Source of the DNA: Clostridium_AD sp050717545
GTDB taxonomy: Bacteria > Bacillota > Clostridia > Clostridiales > Clostridiaceae
Assembly: GCF_050717545.1 (NCBI RefSeq)
Contig: NZ_JBOITN010000033.1
Coordinates: 1 to 64,000 of the forward strand
Reading direction: 5' to 3'
Length of the DNA: 64,000 nt
A program made the position numbers and the translations under genes. Under the pieces are notes generated by a model, which was given only the letters and a program-made list of their open reading frames with translations, was not told where the DNA came from and made no database searches. Numbering within the stretch: position 1 is the first letter of the stretch; each line of letters starts with the position of its first letter. Positions 18,513 through 26,850 of this stretch are shown piece after piece.

Positions 18513-19361
18513 TTGGGTAAAAAATTTGGATTAGGTAAGGGTTTAGGAGCGTTAATACCAGAAGAAGAGATCATAGAGGATGGTTCAACAATTTATAAAA
18601 TACCTATGAATTTAATTAAAGCTAATAAAGAACAGCCTAGAAAAAGCTTTGATCCAGAAAAAATATCTGAACTTGCAGAATCAATAAAAGAGCATGGTGT
18701 TATTCAACCTATTATTTTGAATAAAGAAGATGATATATATCTAGTTATTGCAGGGGAAAGAAGATTTAGAGCGGCTAAAAGTATTGGGCTTGTAGACATA
18801 CCTGCAATTGTTATGAATATAAACAATAAAGAAGTATTAGAAATATCGTTAATAGAAAACATTCAAAGGGAGGATTTAAACCCTATTGAGGAAGCAATAG
18901 CTTACAAAAAACTATTAACGGAGTTTAATCTTACTCAAGAAGAAATAAGTAAGAAGGTTTCTAGATCAAGAACGACCATAACAAATTGTATGAGATTATT
19001 AAATTTAGATGAAAGAGTTCAAGATTATATAATAGATGGAGTGATTTCAGAGGGACATGGTAGAGCAATACTGGGAATATCGGATAAGCAATTTCAATAC
19101 GAAATTTCTCAAATGGTTATAGATGAAAGTCTTAATGTCAGGGAAACAGAAAAAATAGTAAAAAACTTTGGGAATGAGCAGAAAGAAAAAGTATTAAAAA
19201 ATCAAAATGATATATATTATAAGGATATAATGAATAAACTAGAAAACCGTTTTGGCACTAAGGTCTTAATAAACTCTAAAAGCAAAAACAAAGGTAAAAT
19301 TGAAATTGAGTATTATTCAGAAGAAGAATTTGAAAGAATTTTAGAAATTTTAAACATATAA
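18513..19361 (+). CDS. parB: Chromosome partitioning protein ParB (Spo0J)
   Basis: CTP-dependent clamp that loads at parS and spreads. The 282-residue protein begins GKKFGLGKGLGALIPEE, then has GERRFRAAK (CTP-binding), a helix-turn-helix (VSRSRTTITNCMRLLNL) and the C-terminal dimer domain. An ATG at 18504 overlaps the parA stop but leaves no gap after GGAG. TTG at 18513 is nine bases after GGAG and is the better start. A parS site begins one base after the stop. Confidence 0.95.
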   Translation: MGKKFGLGKGLGALIPEEEIIEDGSTIYKIPMNLIKANKEQPRKSFDPEKISELAESIKEHGVIQPIILNKEDDIYLVIAGERRFRAAKSIGLVDIPAIVMNINNKEVLEISLIENIQREDLNPIEEAIAYKKLLTEFNLTQEEISKKVSRSRTTITNCMRLLNLDERVQDYIIDGVISEGHGRAILGISDKQFQYEISQMVIDESLNVRETEKIVKNFGNEQKEKVLKNQNDIYYKDIMNKLENRFGTKVLINSKSKNKGKIEIEYYSEEEFERILEILNI

Positions 19362-19377
19362 TGTTTCACGTGAAACA
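19362..19377. other. parS: parS site 2
   Basis: Perfect TGTTTCACGTGAAACA, starting directly after the parB stop codon. Confidence 0.97.
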
Positions 19378-19400
19378 TTATGGAGAGGATGTAATTCGAA

Positions 19401-19925
19401 ATGCAGAACATAATTAACTTTATAAATAATTTTCAGGCATATATAATAATAGCACTTATGATTATTGTACTTATATTAATTTCAATTGTTGTAATTACAT
19501 ATTCATCTTTAAATAGATTAGAAAAAAGATATAGACGATTGATGAGAGGCGTAAATAAAAATAATTTAGAAGATATGGTTGTTTCTTATTTAGATAAAAT
19601 TGATGAGGTTAAAGAGGAAATGAGTGAAGTTAAAGATCAATGTGATGTTATGAAGCATTTATATGAACAAGTAAATGGTGCTGTGAAAAAATGTGTTCAA
19701 AAGGCTTCAATGGTAAGATATAAAGCCTTTGATGATGTTGGGAGCGACCTAAGTTTCTCAATAGCATTGCTTGATGGAAATGGTAATGGAATCATGCTAA
19801 CTAGTATCTATGGCCGCAACGAGAGTACTATATATGCTAAACCTATAAATAAAGGAATATCTAGGTATGAATTGTCACAAGAAGAAAGTAAAGTGTTAGA
19901 ACAAGCTGCAGTAATGAAGAAATAA
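19401..19925 (+). CDS. DUF4446 membrane-anchored protein
   Basis: A 174-residue protein with one N-terminal transmembrane helix (about residues 14-34), a coiled-coil-like stretch (about 45-95) and a C-terminal domain with VRYKAFDDVGSDLSFSIALLD, typical of DUF4446. The family usually sits next to parB in Clostridia. Function is unknown; a link to chromosome segregation at the membrane is only suggested by position. Confidence 0.85.
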   Translation: MQNIINFINNFQAYIIIALMIIVLILISIVVITYSSLNRLEKRYRRLMRGVNKNNLEDMVVSYLDKIDEVKEEMSEVKDQCDVMKHLYEQVNGAVKKCVQKASMVRYKAFDDVGSDLSFSIALLDGNGNGIMLTSIYGRNESTIYAKPINKGISRYELSQEESKVLEQAAVMKK

Positions 19926-19936
19926 AAATAAAAAAT

Positions 19937-19984
19937 AAAAATAAGGATTAAATTAATGATTATTAATTTAATCCTTATTTTATT
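19937..19984 (+). terminator. Terminator after the DUF4446 gene
   Basis: ATAAGGATTAAATTAAT pairs with ATTAATTTAATCCTTAT and is followed by TTTATTG. It ends the parAB block. Confidence 0.8.
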
Positions 19985-20032
19985 GTAATAAAAAATAAAT
20001 TTTGGGTATACTAAAAGTAAAAGAGGTTTCTT

Positions 20033-20290
20033 ATGGTAATATGGATTTCGAAAGAACTTGAATATTTGCAAGATCAATTAAATAAAAGGGGCTATACAGT
20101 TGTAAACAATAGTGATTATAATACTAGTTGTGATGCAATAATATGCAACCTTAAAGATAGTGGGCTTAAAAGTTTGAATATGCAGAGCAACATAAAAAGA
20201 GAAGGAACATTAATTATTGATATTGGAAGCAAAACCATTGAAGAAATAGAATATATTTTAGATAATAGAGTTTATAGTTCAATATTTTAA
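20033..20290 (+). CDS. UPF0180 (YkuS-like) protein
   Basis: An 85-residue protein of the YkuS/UPF0180 family of Firmicutes, with the pattern LQDQLNKRGYTVV ... CDAIICN. Function is not known. AGAGG lies before the ATG. The stop codon falls inside the following terminator stem. Confidence 0.75.
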   Translation: MVIWISKELEYLQDQLNKRGYTVVNNSDYNTSCDAIICNLKDSGLKSLNMQSNIKREGTLIIDIGSKTIEEIEYILDNRVYSSIF

Positions 20291-20314
20291 AAAATATTGA
20301 ACTATTTTTTATAT
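20274..20314 (+). terminator. Terminator overlapping the UPF0180 stop codon
   Basis: ATAGTTCAATATTTT and AAAATATTGAACTAT form a perfect 15-bp stem with a T-run after it. Confidence 0.85.
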
Positions 20315-20325
20315 GATAATATAAA

Positions 20326-20928
20326 TTACCCTTCAACGTCCTTTATGTTGAAATTATCATAAATGGAACCGAATTGATTTCCACCTAAAGTTTTGAGTAT
20401 TGAATGATACAAACCTTTTGAGATAGCATCGGCAAGCGCCATTACTGTAAATAATCTTGTGTTTTGAAGAACCATAAATTCAAAGGCCCCAGCTATATTT
20501 ACAACTCCGGTTATACTGAGGTCTCCTACTTTAGGTAAATCTTTGTTCATTGCAGCACCAGGGCTGAGTGGTTTTTCTTCAATAATTATTTTTCCAACAT
20601 TTTGCAAGCTTCCTAGGCACGCATCAATGGCAATAATATAAGGGTTAGTATATGTAAAATTAATTTCATCAATTGTTTCACATAAATTTTTAGCATGTAT
20701 GGGACATTCAAGACTACCGTAGATATGAACTTTGTTTCTAATTAAAAATTTAAGCTTATTTCCAACAAGTGGACCTAAACTATCACCAGTAGATCTGTCT
20801 GTGCCAATACACAAAACAACTATAGGACGTGATGAGTTAGCTATGGGATAAATATATTGACTAATAACATCTCTTAATTTAAAAGTGCATTCTTTGGACA
20901 GTGAATCTAAAATAACTTTATCTATCAT
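20326..20928 (-). CDS. yyaC: Spore protein YyaC
   Basis: A 200-residue member of the sporulation YyaC family, related in fold to the GPR and hydrogenase-maturation proteases. GTDRSTGDSLGPLVG is the conserved core, and YIIAIDACLG and KPLSPGAA follow. The usual expectation is a forespore role. Its ribosome-binding site AGGAGG sits inside a strong hairpin (20932-20974), which is odd (see findings). Confidence 0.9.
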   Translation of the reverse strand: MIDKVILDSLSKECTFKLRDVISQYIYPIANSSRPIVVLCIGTDRSTGDSLGPLVGNKLKFLIRNKVHIYGSLECPIHAKNLCETIDEINFTYTNPYIIAIDACLGSLQNVGKIIIEEKPLSPGAAMNKDLPKVGDLSITGVVNIAGAFEFMVLQNTRLFTVMALADAISKGLYHSILKTLGGNQFGSIYDNFNIKDVEG

Positions 20929-20931
20929 AAA

Positions 20932-20974
20932 AAACCTCCTATTTGGATTTTAGCCACCTAGGAGGTTTTTTATT
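20932..20974 (-). terminator. Terminator after the AI-2E permease gene, overlapping the yyaC ribosome-binding site
   Basis: On the minus strand AAAAAACCTCCTA pairs with TAGGAGGTTTTTT over 13 bp. The T-run is followed at once by the yyaC ATG, so the AGGAGG of yyaC lies in the 3' arm. Confidence 0.8.
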
Positions 20975-22027
20975 CTATAAAACTTCAACTTTTCTAAGTA
21001 TTTTGTAAAATACTATCAAAAACATGCAAAACAACATTCCAAGAATTCCGTTTGCTCTGAGCCCTATAAATATAGAGGCTAGAACAGCTACAGGGTGGAT
21101 TCCTAGAGAGGATGATACTATTTTAGGTTCGATAATTTGTCTTACTATAGTAATAATTACATAAGATATTAGAAGACCTAATGCTGCTACATAGTTTTTA
21201 GATACAAAGAATATTATAATCAAAGGTAAATAAATAGCTCCTATACCAAAAATGGGTAGCAAATCAAATAGTCCACATATAATACTTAGTGTTACAGCAT
21301 ATTTAACTTTGAAAATTAAGAAGACAACTATTGTTTCTAAAAATGTTATAGTTATTATTAGTAAATAAGAAAGTAAATAATTTTTAAGCATTTTTTTTGA
21401 TTCATCAAAGATAGAATGAATTCTATCCTTATTTTTGAGAGGGATTATATTAAAGTTACTTTTGTTTGATGATGACAAATCTTTTGTGAAAAAATATGTA
21501 GTAAGTAAAGTAAATAGTAAAACCATTAAAGTATAAGGTATAGTAGAAACAAAACCTAAAGTTTGCGTAAATATTTTTGTTGATGCGTTCATACTGACAT
21601 TAATAGTTTTTGTTATATAATCATCAATATTTGACTCGATATTACTTATTATACTTGGGTCTAAATTTTTATAATAATTTTGAAGATTATTAAAAAAATT
21701 AATTATAGTTTCTTTGTTTGAAGTTACATATGATTGAACATTTTTGCCAAGTTGTATAGATTCTAAAGTTAGAGTAGTTATAATTAAAGATAATAATACA
21801 ATAATAGTAGTAAATAATATACTAGTAGTAAGCAGGGATGCTACGGTGTTTTTAATTTTAAATTTTATCATTAAATATTTCGTTGGTATCTTGAGAAGTG
21901 AACCTAAAATGAGAGCAAATACAAAAGGAAGAGTATAACCTATAGTACCGAAAAAGACTAAAAAACAAAGAGTATACAAAACGAAGAAGATAGTTAGTTT
22001 ATCAATTTTTTTTAAAATATTATCCAT
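20975..22027 (-). CDS. AI-2E/PerM family membrane permease
   Basis: A 350-residue polytopic membrane protein with about seven or eight hydrophobic segments. The family contains the AI-2 exporter TqsA, PerM, the sporulation protein YtvI and Na+(Li+)/H+ antiporters, so the substrate is not predicted. The C-terminal pattern GIHPVAVLASIFIGLRANGI (residues about 305-324) is typical. A longer frame reaches 22117 and overlaps the cysteine desulfurase gene; I chose ATG 22027, which is preceded by AAAGGTG. Confidence 0.85.
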   Translation of the reverse strand: MDNILKKIDKLTIFFVLYTLCFLVFFGTIGYTLPFVFALILGSLLKIPTKYLMIKFKIKNTVASLLTTSILFTTIIVLLSLIITTLTLESIQLGKNVQSYVTSNKETIINFFNNLQNYYKNLDPSIISNIESNIDDYITKTINVSMNASTKIFTQTLGFVSTIPYTLMVLLFTLLTTYFFTKDLSSSNKSNFNIIPLKNKDRIHSIFDESKKMLKNYLLSYLLIITITFLETIVVFLIFKVKYAVTLSIICGLFDLLPIFGIGAIYLPLIIIFFVSKNYVAALGLLISYVIITIVRQIIEPKIVSSSLGIHPVAVLASIFIGLRANGILGMLFCMFLIVFYKILRKVEVL

Positions 22028-22037
22028 GTATTCATAA

Positions 22038-23192
22038 TCACACCTTTCTAATAATTGTATTAAGGGAGCAAAGCGTATAATTAATATCTTTAATATCATT
22101 AAAAGGACCAATACCAAATCTTAAAGTACCTAGTGGATATGACCCGATTGTCTTATGGGCAAGTGGGGCACAGTGAAGTCCGGTTCTTGTTGTAATTCCA
22201 TATTCACTATCTAAAATAAATCCTAACTCTGAATTGTCGATTTTTGTTGAATTTACAGATATGGTAGCAGTTCTCTTAGAACTGTCATAGGATCCATAAA
22301 TATTAATTGAAGGTATATTTAGAAGTCCCTCAATAAATTTATTACATAGAAATTCTTCTTGCTCGTGTATGGAGCTTAATCCCTTTGAATTAATAAAATT
22401 AATACCTTCTAAAAGACCAGCAATGCCTGGAGCATTTAGAGTTCCACTTTCAAATTTGTCTGGTAAAAAATCCGGTTGAAATATACTAGAAGAAAGACTA
22501 CCAGTTCCACCTTCTATAAATGGTGTGCATTGTTTGTTAAAATCATCGCTAATTAAAAATCCACCAGTACCTTGAGGCCCAAGTAAACTTTTATGACCTG
22601 TAAAAGCTAGGGCGCTGCAATTCAATTTATAAAAATCAATTGGCAATACTCCAGCAGTTTGCGCAACGTCTATAACAAAATATATGCCCTTAGCCTTACA
22701 TAGCTTGCCAATAGCTTCCAGAGGCTGAATGCTACCAACGATATTGGATGCATGCGATAGAACTACTAATTTTGTATTAGGTTTGAGTGTGTTTTTAAAA
22801 TCTTCTATACTAATTAAACCGTCTTTTAAGCAAGGGATAATATCTAATTCTATAATACCTTTTTTATAAAGAGAGTTTAGAGGCCTTAATGTAGCATTAT
22901 GATCCATTGACGATGTTATCACGTGCCATCCTTTTTGAACAGAAGATTTTATAAGTGTATTTAATGATGTAGTAACATTTGATGTAAAGATTACGTTTTG
23001 GGCTTTGTCAAAGTGAAAGAAATCCATTAGTGCATATCTACAATTTAAAATAACTCTATTTCCAGTAAGGGATGCAGAAGACACACCTCTTCCAGGATTT
23101 GTACCTATATTCATCATGTAATTCATCATTGAGGTATAAACATTAGGGGGTTTGGGAAATGTAGTTGCGGCGTTATCTAAATATACTTTCAT
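22038..23192 (-). CDS. Class V aminotransferase, cysteine desulfurase-like
   Basis: PLP enzyme that likely releases sulfur from cysteine. The 384-residue protein has the start MKVYLDNAATTFPKP, the PLP lysine in AFTGHKSLLGPQG and a reactive Cys in TTRTGLHCAPLAH, as in the Csd/SufS branch. GGAGG lies before ATG 23192; a longer frame to 23204 lacks this spacing. A DUF3343 gene lies upstream on the other strand, and such pairs occur in selenium or sulfur-related loci, so a role in sulfur or selenium transfer is possible. Confidence 0.9.
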   Translation of the reverse strand: MKVYLDNAATTFPKPPNVYTSMMNYMMNIGTNPGRGVSSASLTGNRVILNCRYALMDFFHFDKAQNVIFTSNVTTSLNTLIKSSVQKGWHVITSSMDHNATLRPLNSLYKKGIIELDIIPCLKDGLISIEDFKNTLKPNTKLVVLSHASNIVGSIQPLEAIGKLCKAKGIYFVIDVAQTAGVLPIDFYKLNCSALAFTGHKSLLGPQGTGGFLISDDFNKQCTPFIEGGTGSLSSSIFQPDFLPDKFESGTLNAPGIAGLLEGINFINSKGLSSIHEQEEFLCNKFIEGLLNIPSINIYGSYDSSKRTATISVNSTKIDNSELGFILDSEYGITTRTGLHCAPLAHKTIGSYPLGTLRFGIGPFNDIKDINYTLCSLNTIIRKV

Positions 23193-23276
23193 GAGTTCCT
23201 CCAATTTTATAATATAAATTAATGGATTAATATATTGAATACAAAATTAATACCTAGTAATATCATGAATAACAAG

Positions 23277-23302
23277 TTAAATCATCTCCTGCAGAGCTGA
23301 AA
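23277..23302 (-). repeat. Dispersed CTCCGCAGGAGAT-type repeat, copy 2
   Basis: TTAAATCATCTCCTGCAGAG followed by CTGAAA is the reverse complement of the consensus. It lies between the cysteine desulfurase and DUF3343 genes. Confidence 0.7.
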
Positions 23303-23469
23303 ATTTATTAAATATGTTTTCGTGTAATTAAGACCTTAATAGTCTATAATAAAACTAGCTAAAATATAAAATATTTTTAATTACCATATAATAAAATATT
23401 ATAATATAAAGTTCTGGAAATGTATATGAAGAGGACATGTTTAACATAGAAGGAGGATCAAATAACACT

Positions 23470-23721
23470 TTGAATAAATATTATATAGTAACATTTCAAA
23501 ATACACATGAAGCTATGAAGTCTGAAAGAGAAGCTCTTAAAAATAAAATTAAGGTAGTGGTTGTTCCTACCCCAACATATATAACTAAAAGTTGCGGTAT
23601 TAGTTTGAAAGTAGATGAAGAGAGTGTTAAAAGCATAGTTGAACTAATTAATTCAGAGAATATAAAAGTAAAAGAAATATTTGTGATTAATGGCACAAGT
23701 ACGAGAGTTATGAGCATATAG
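23470..23721 (+). CDS. DUF3343 protein
   Basis: An 83-residue DUF3343 protein. Members contain the pattern YIVTFQNTHEAMKSE and a CG dipeptide in KSCGISLKV. The gene lies next to a cysteine desulfurase-like gene, and similar proteins are found near selenium metabolism genes, but function is unproven. TTG at 23470 is chosen because the family begins there and AGGAGG is upstream, though the 13-base spacing is wide. An in-frame ATG at 23437 is the alternative. It is flanked by two copies of a dispersed repeat. Confidence 0.8.
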   Translation: MNKYYIVTFQNTHEAMKSEREALKNKIKVVVVPTPTYITKSCGISLKVDEESVKSIVELINSENIKVKEIFVINGTSTRVMSI

Positions 23722-23746
23722 TTAAATCATCTCCTGTGGAGTTGAG
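23722..23746 (-). repeat. Dispersed CTCCGCAGGAGAT-type repeat, copy 3
   Basis: TTAAATCATCTCCTGTGGAG followed by TTGAG, in reverse orientation, starting at the base after the DUF3343 stop codon. Stem-preserving differences from copy 2 are visible (GCAGAG against GTGGAG). Confidence 0.65.
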
Positions 23747-23809
23747 ATATCGTTAAAATCATTGTGTAAATTTAGTAGTATAAGTGGTAAAGAGAAAGAG
23801 GGATGTATA

Positions 23810-24016
23810 GTGAAAGTATTTAATTTAGGAGATATTGTTGAAATGAAAAAAACTCATCCTTGCGGAAGCAAGAATTGGGAAATAATTAGGTTGGGCGCGG
23901 ATATAAAAATAAGATGTTTAGGTTGCGCTCGTATAGTAATGCTTCCAAGGATTAAATTTGATTCAGGGGTGAAGAAAGTTATAAAAGAAAATCTAGTTAA
24001 CAAGGAAAATATCTAA
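23810..24016 (+). CDS. DUF951 protein
   Basis: A 68-residue DUF951 protein with the pattern GDIVEMKKTHPCGS ... RCLGCARIVMLPR, which holds three cysteines and may bind metal or nucleic acid. It commonly sits before rpsF in Clostridia. GTG 23810 follows AGAGGGA at good spacing; the frame extends to an ATG at 23762 that lacks such a site. Confidence 0.85.
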   Translation: MKVFNLGDIVEMKKTHPCGSKNWEIIRLGADIKIRCLGCARIVMLPRIKFDSGVKKVIKENLVNKENI

Positions 24017-24030
24017 AAAAGAATAAATAC

Positions 24031-24059
24031 TTGATTAATATGCAATTAAGTGATATAAT
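24031..24059 (+). promoter_or_regulatory. Promoter of rpsF-ssb-rpsR
   Basis: TTGATT, a 17-base spacer and TATAAT. Confidence 0.8.
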
Positions 24060-24067
24060 TTATTCTT

Positions 24068-24112
24068 GTAATCCCTGCCGTGCAATGCATGGCCGTTAGT
24101 CCGAGGGGAGGA
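24068..24112 (+). promoter_or_regulatory. Probable S6:S18 ribosomal protein leader
   Basis: The leader forms a hairpin GCCGTGC-AAT-GCATGGC (24077-24093, with one G-T pair). Downstream CCGTTAGTCCGAGGGG closes an outer helix with CCCT, next to the rpsF ribosome-binding site. A CCGA-containing bulge near this helix is the known recognition feature of the S6:S18 autoregulatory leader. Binding of the S6-S18 dimer would repress translation. Confidence 0.65.
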
Positions 24113-24122
24113 GGTGAAATTA

Positions 24123-24410
24123 ATGAGAAAGTATGAAACTATATTCGTATTACATCCTTCATTAGATGAAGAAGCTGTTAAAGCTAATGTTGAAAAGTTT
24201 AAAGGTGTAATTGAAAGCAATGGTGGAGTTATTGAAAATATTGATGCATGGGGTAAAAGAAAATTAGCTTATGAAATACAAAAAGTAAGCGAAGGTCACT
24301 ATACATTAATCAATTTCAATTCAACACCTGAATTACCGAAAGAATTAGATAGAGTATTCAGAATTACAGACAGTGTTATAAGACATATCATAATAAATCC
24401 AGAAAAATAG
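24123..24410 (+). CDS. rpsF: 30S ribosomal protein S6
   Basis: A 95-residue protein with the family start MRKYETIFVLHPSLDEE and conserved WGKRKLAYEI. A strong GGAGGTGA precedes ATG 24123. It is the first gene of the operon rpsF-ssb-rpsR and likely the feedback regulator through the leader upstream. Confidence 0.98.
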   Translation: MRKYETIFVLHPSLDEEAVKANVEKFKGVIESNGGVIENIDAWGKRKLAYEIQKVSEGHYTLINFNSTPELPKELDRVFRITDSVIRHIIINPEK

Positions 24411-24421
24411 GTGGTGCTTTT

Positions 24422-24862
24422 ATGAATAAAGTTGTTTTAGTTGGTAGATTAACAAAAGATCCTGAGTTAAAGTTTGCTCAAGGAACAGGAACAGCTGTAG
24501 CCACTTTTACTGTAGCCGTTAATAGAAGATTTAAAAGAGAAGGTCAACCAGAAGCAGACTTTGTACCAATAGTGGTATTTGGAAAGCAAGCTGAAGCTAC
24601 TGCAAATTACATGAGTAAGGGCAAACTTTTAAGCGTATCTGGAAACATTCAAACTAGAAATTATGAGGCTAAAGATGGTACTAGGAGATATGTTACTGAA
24701 GTAATTGCTGATGAAGTTGACTTCCTTGAATGGGGAGGCAGTAAAACATCGGGTACGAATACCAATCAAGGTGGAAATAATAGCGAATCAAAAGCTGAAT
24801 CTCATGATTTCGGCAGTGATAGCGATATAACACCAATTGATGATGGAGACATTCCATTCTAA
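24422..24862 (+). CDS. ssb: Single-stranded DNA-binding protein
   Basis: The 146-residue protein has an OB fold (MNKVVLVGRLTKDPELKFA), a Gly/Asn-rich linker and the acidic C-terminal tip DDGDIPF, which recruits replication and repair proteins. It sits between rpsF and rpsR as usual in Firmicutes. Confidence 0.98.
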   Translation: MNKVVLVGRLTKDPELKFAQGTGTAVATFTVAVNRRFKREGQPEADFVPIVVFGKQAEATANYMSKGKLLSVSGNIQTRNYEAKDGTRRYVTEVIADEVDFLEWGGSKTSGTNTNQGGNNSESKAESHDFGSDSDITPIDDGDIPF

Positions 24863-24887
24863 TAATTAGGTAAGGAGGGAAAAAATA

Positions 24888-25154
24888 ATGGCAATGAATG
24901 ATCATAAAAGAAGTGCCGGCGGTGGTGCTGGTGGCAACAGAAAGAGAATGAAAAGAAAAGTTTGTGCTTTCTGTATGGACAAAGCAACTGCAATCGACTA
25001 TAAAGACATAAACAAATTAAGAAAATATGTTACAGAAAGAGGAAAGATTCTTCCTAGAAGAATTTCTGGAAACTGTGCAAAACATCAAAGAATGCTTACT
25101 GTATCTATAAAAAGAGCAAGAAACATAGCATTATTACCATTTACTACTGAATAG
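24888..25154 (+). CDS. rpsR: 30S ribosomal protein S18
   Basis: An 88-residue basic protein with KVCAFC, IDYKDINKLRKYVTERGKI and LPRRISGNCAKHQR, the family signature. The CxxC-containing start suggests a zinc-binding type paralogue. GGAGGG precedes the ATG. Confidence 0.97.
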   Translation: MAMNDHKRSAGGGAGGNRKRMKRKVCAFCMDKATAIDYKDINKLRKYVTERGKILPRRISGNCAKHQRMLTVSIKRARNIALLPFTTE

Positions 25155-25240
25155 TAAGAGCTTACTACTAAGTAGTAAGAGCTTACTAATACATAGTAAA
25201 TGACTAAAAGCAGCGCCTTAAGGTAGCTGCTTTTATTTTT
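25154..25240 (+). terminator. rpsR terminator with palindromic repeats
   Basis: Two copies of the palindrome AGTAAGAGCTTACT (about 25154-25187) are followed by a terminator with arms AGCAGC and GCTGCT (about 25210-25232) and a T-run. Confidence 0.75.
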
Positions 25241-25499
25241 TTGAAAATAAAAATTAATATTTTAGTAAATAATACAAAAATAAATACAAAAGTATATATC
25301 CTAAAGTGTTATTTGTAGTATACTTATAATTGTAACCCATAAAATGTAAACAAAAAATACAATCTAAAAATGTAATTTTAAAAATAATAGATGTTAAATT
25401 ATAAAATGCATTTATATAAATAAACTTTAGTTGCATAAATTTAGAAAACTAACTAAAATAGAGTTATAAGCATAAGCCTACAAGGGGAGATGATATAAT

Positions 25500-25814
25500 A
25501 TGAAAAGGGACGATTTTAATATAATGTCTAATGTTAAGTTGATTGAAAGTTTGAAGGCTGAGCTATTATGTATAATAGGTGATTTCTTCAAATTATTAAG
25601 TAGGGGAAGCAATGTTGCTCAAGACGCTATACTAGATTGTATTTCGGGAGCAATAATACTTTTATATATATTAGGTGAAAGGTTAGGATATTCCAATGTA
25701 GCAGTGGATGAAAGTATGAAAAAAAAATTAAAAGTTGGAATAATTGAAGGCGACAATATAGAAAAGGAAGGAAAGGATTTAAGCAAGTTATATGCGCATA
25801 TAAAGGAAAGATAG
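25500..25814 (+). CDS. MazG-like family protein
   Basis: A 104-residue helical protein of the MazG-like family, with LIESLKAELLCIIGDFFKLL and DAILDCISGAIILLYILGERLG. Many members lack full nucleotide-pyrophosphohydrolase activity, so the substrate is not claimed. Start follows GGGGAGATG. It is common upstream of DUF2232-gdpP-rplI in Clostridia. Confidence 0.8.
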   Translation: MKRDDFNIMSNVKLIESLKAELLCIIGDFFKLLSRGSNVAQDAILDCISGAIILLYILGERLGYSNVAVDESMKKKLKVGIIEGDNIEKEGKDLSKLYAHIKER

Positions 25815-25828
25815 TAATGGAGGAAAAA

Positions 25829-26836
25829 ATGAAAAAAAGTAATTATAGTACAAAGGCAATTGTAGAGGCTTCACTTATATCTGTTATAATTTCAGTAATA
25901 ATGATTATAACTGGATACTTGCCAATTGTATCATTTATAGGAACGTTAATATTACCAATTCCTGTGGCAATACTCTATATAAGACATAATAATAAAATAA
26001 CAATTACGGCTATAGTGGTCAGTATTATTCTAACGTCATTAGTCTACAATCCAGTAATGGCGATATATTCAGCTATTACTTATAGCATTGTTGGTATAGC
26101 GCTTGGTTACTGCGTTAAGAAAAATAAAAAATCATCTATAACTTTATTATTTTTAGCTGCTGGTTGCGCAATATCCAATGTACTAACTATAGCTTTTTCT
26201 ATGTTATTTATCGAGAAAGTTAGTTTTGTGAATTTTATTTCTAAAAATTTAGAGTTTATGAAACAAAGTATGAAAGTATCAATAGAGTCAGTAAAAAGAA
26301 ATTATATACAATCAGGAATGACACCAGACCAGGCTAAGCTTTTAGATGACAGTTTAGAGACTATAAAAAATATGGATGTTAAGATGATTTTGGTATTAAT
26401 ACCTGCAGTTATTTTAGTGAGTGCTTTTGTATCAGCTTATTTAAATTATAAAGTTTCTAAAGCAATACTTGCAAAATTAGGTTACAAAATGGGAAAATTA
26501 TTACCTTTTAGTAGAGTTTATGTTACTAATATAATAGGTGCCGTATTAATAGGTACAGTGTGTATAGGGATAATACTTTCATCAAAAGACATACCTGGAG
26601 GTGCATTTATACAAAGTTCGTCTCAATACCTTATACTAATAGTCTTTATGATAAATGGACTGGCGGCAAGTACATATTATTTAAGAGTTAAGAGAAAATT
26701 AACTAAACCACTAACCGTAGTAATTTTAGTTTTAACAGCAATTTCTCCTCTAAATAATATTTACTTTTCAATAGGGATAGTGGAAATGGCTTTTGATTTT
26801 AGAAAACTTGACCCATATAGAATTAAAAGAAAATAA
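25829..26836 (+). CDS. DUF2232 (YybS-like) integral membrane protein
   Basis: A 335-residue polytopic protein with about eight hydrophobic segments. YybS of B. subtilis is encoded next to gdpP (yybT) and rplI in the same way. Function is unknown, although it is widely linked to cell-envelope or c-di-AMP context. ATG 25829 is preferred because GGAGG is five bases upstream; an ATG at 25817 is the alternative. Confidence 0.85.
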   Translation: MKKSNYSTKAIVEASLISVIISVIMIITGYLPIVSFIGTLILPIPVAILYIRHNNKITITAIVVSIILTSLVYNPVMAIYSAITYSIVGIALGYCVKKNKKSSITLLFLAAGCAISNVLTIAFSMLFIEKVSFVNFISKNLEFMKQSMKVSIESVKRNYIQSGMTPDQAKLLDDSLETIKNMDVKMILVLIPAVILVSAFVSAYLNYKVSKAILAKLGYKMGKLLPFSRVYVTNIIGAVLIGTVCIGIILSSKDIPGGAFIQSSSQYLILIVFMINGLAASTYYLRVKRKLTKPLTVVILVLTAISPLNNIYFSIGIVEMAFDFRKLDPYRIKRK

Positions 26837-26850
26837 TGGGGGGCTGATTA

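Noticed and set aside
25254..25436. 60-codon minus-strand frame after rpsR
   Set aside because: Low-complexity, AT-driven frame with no ribosome-binding site.
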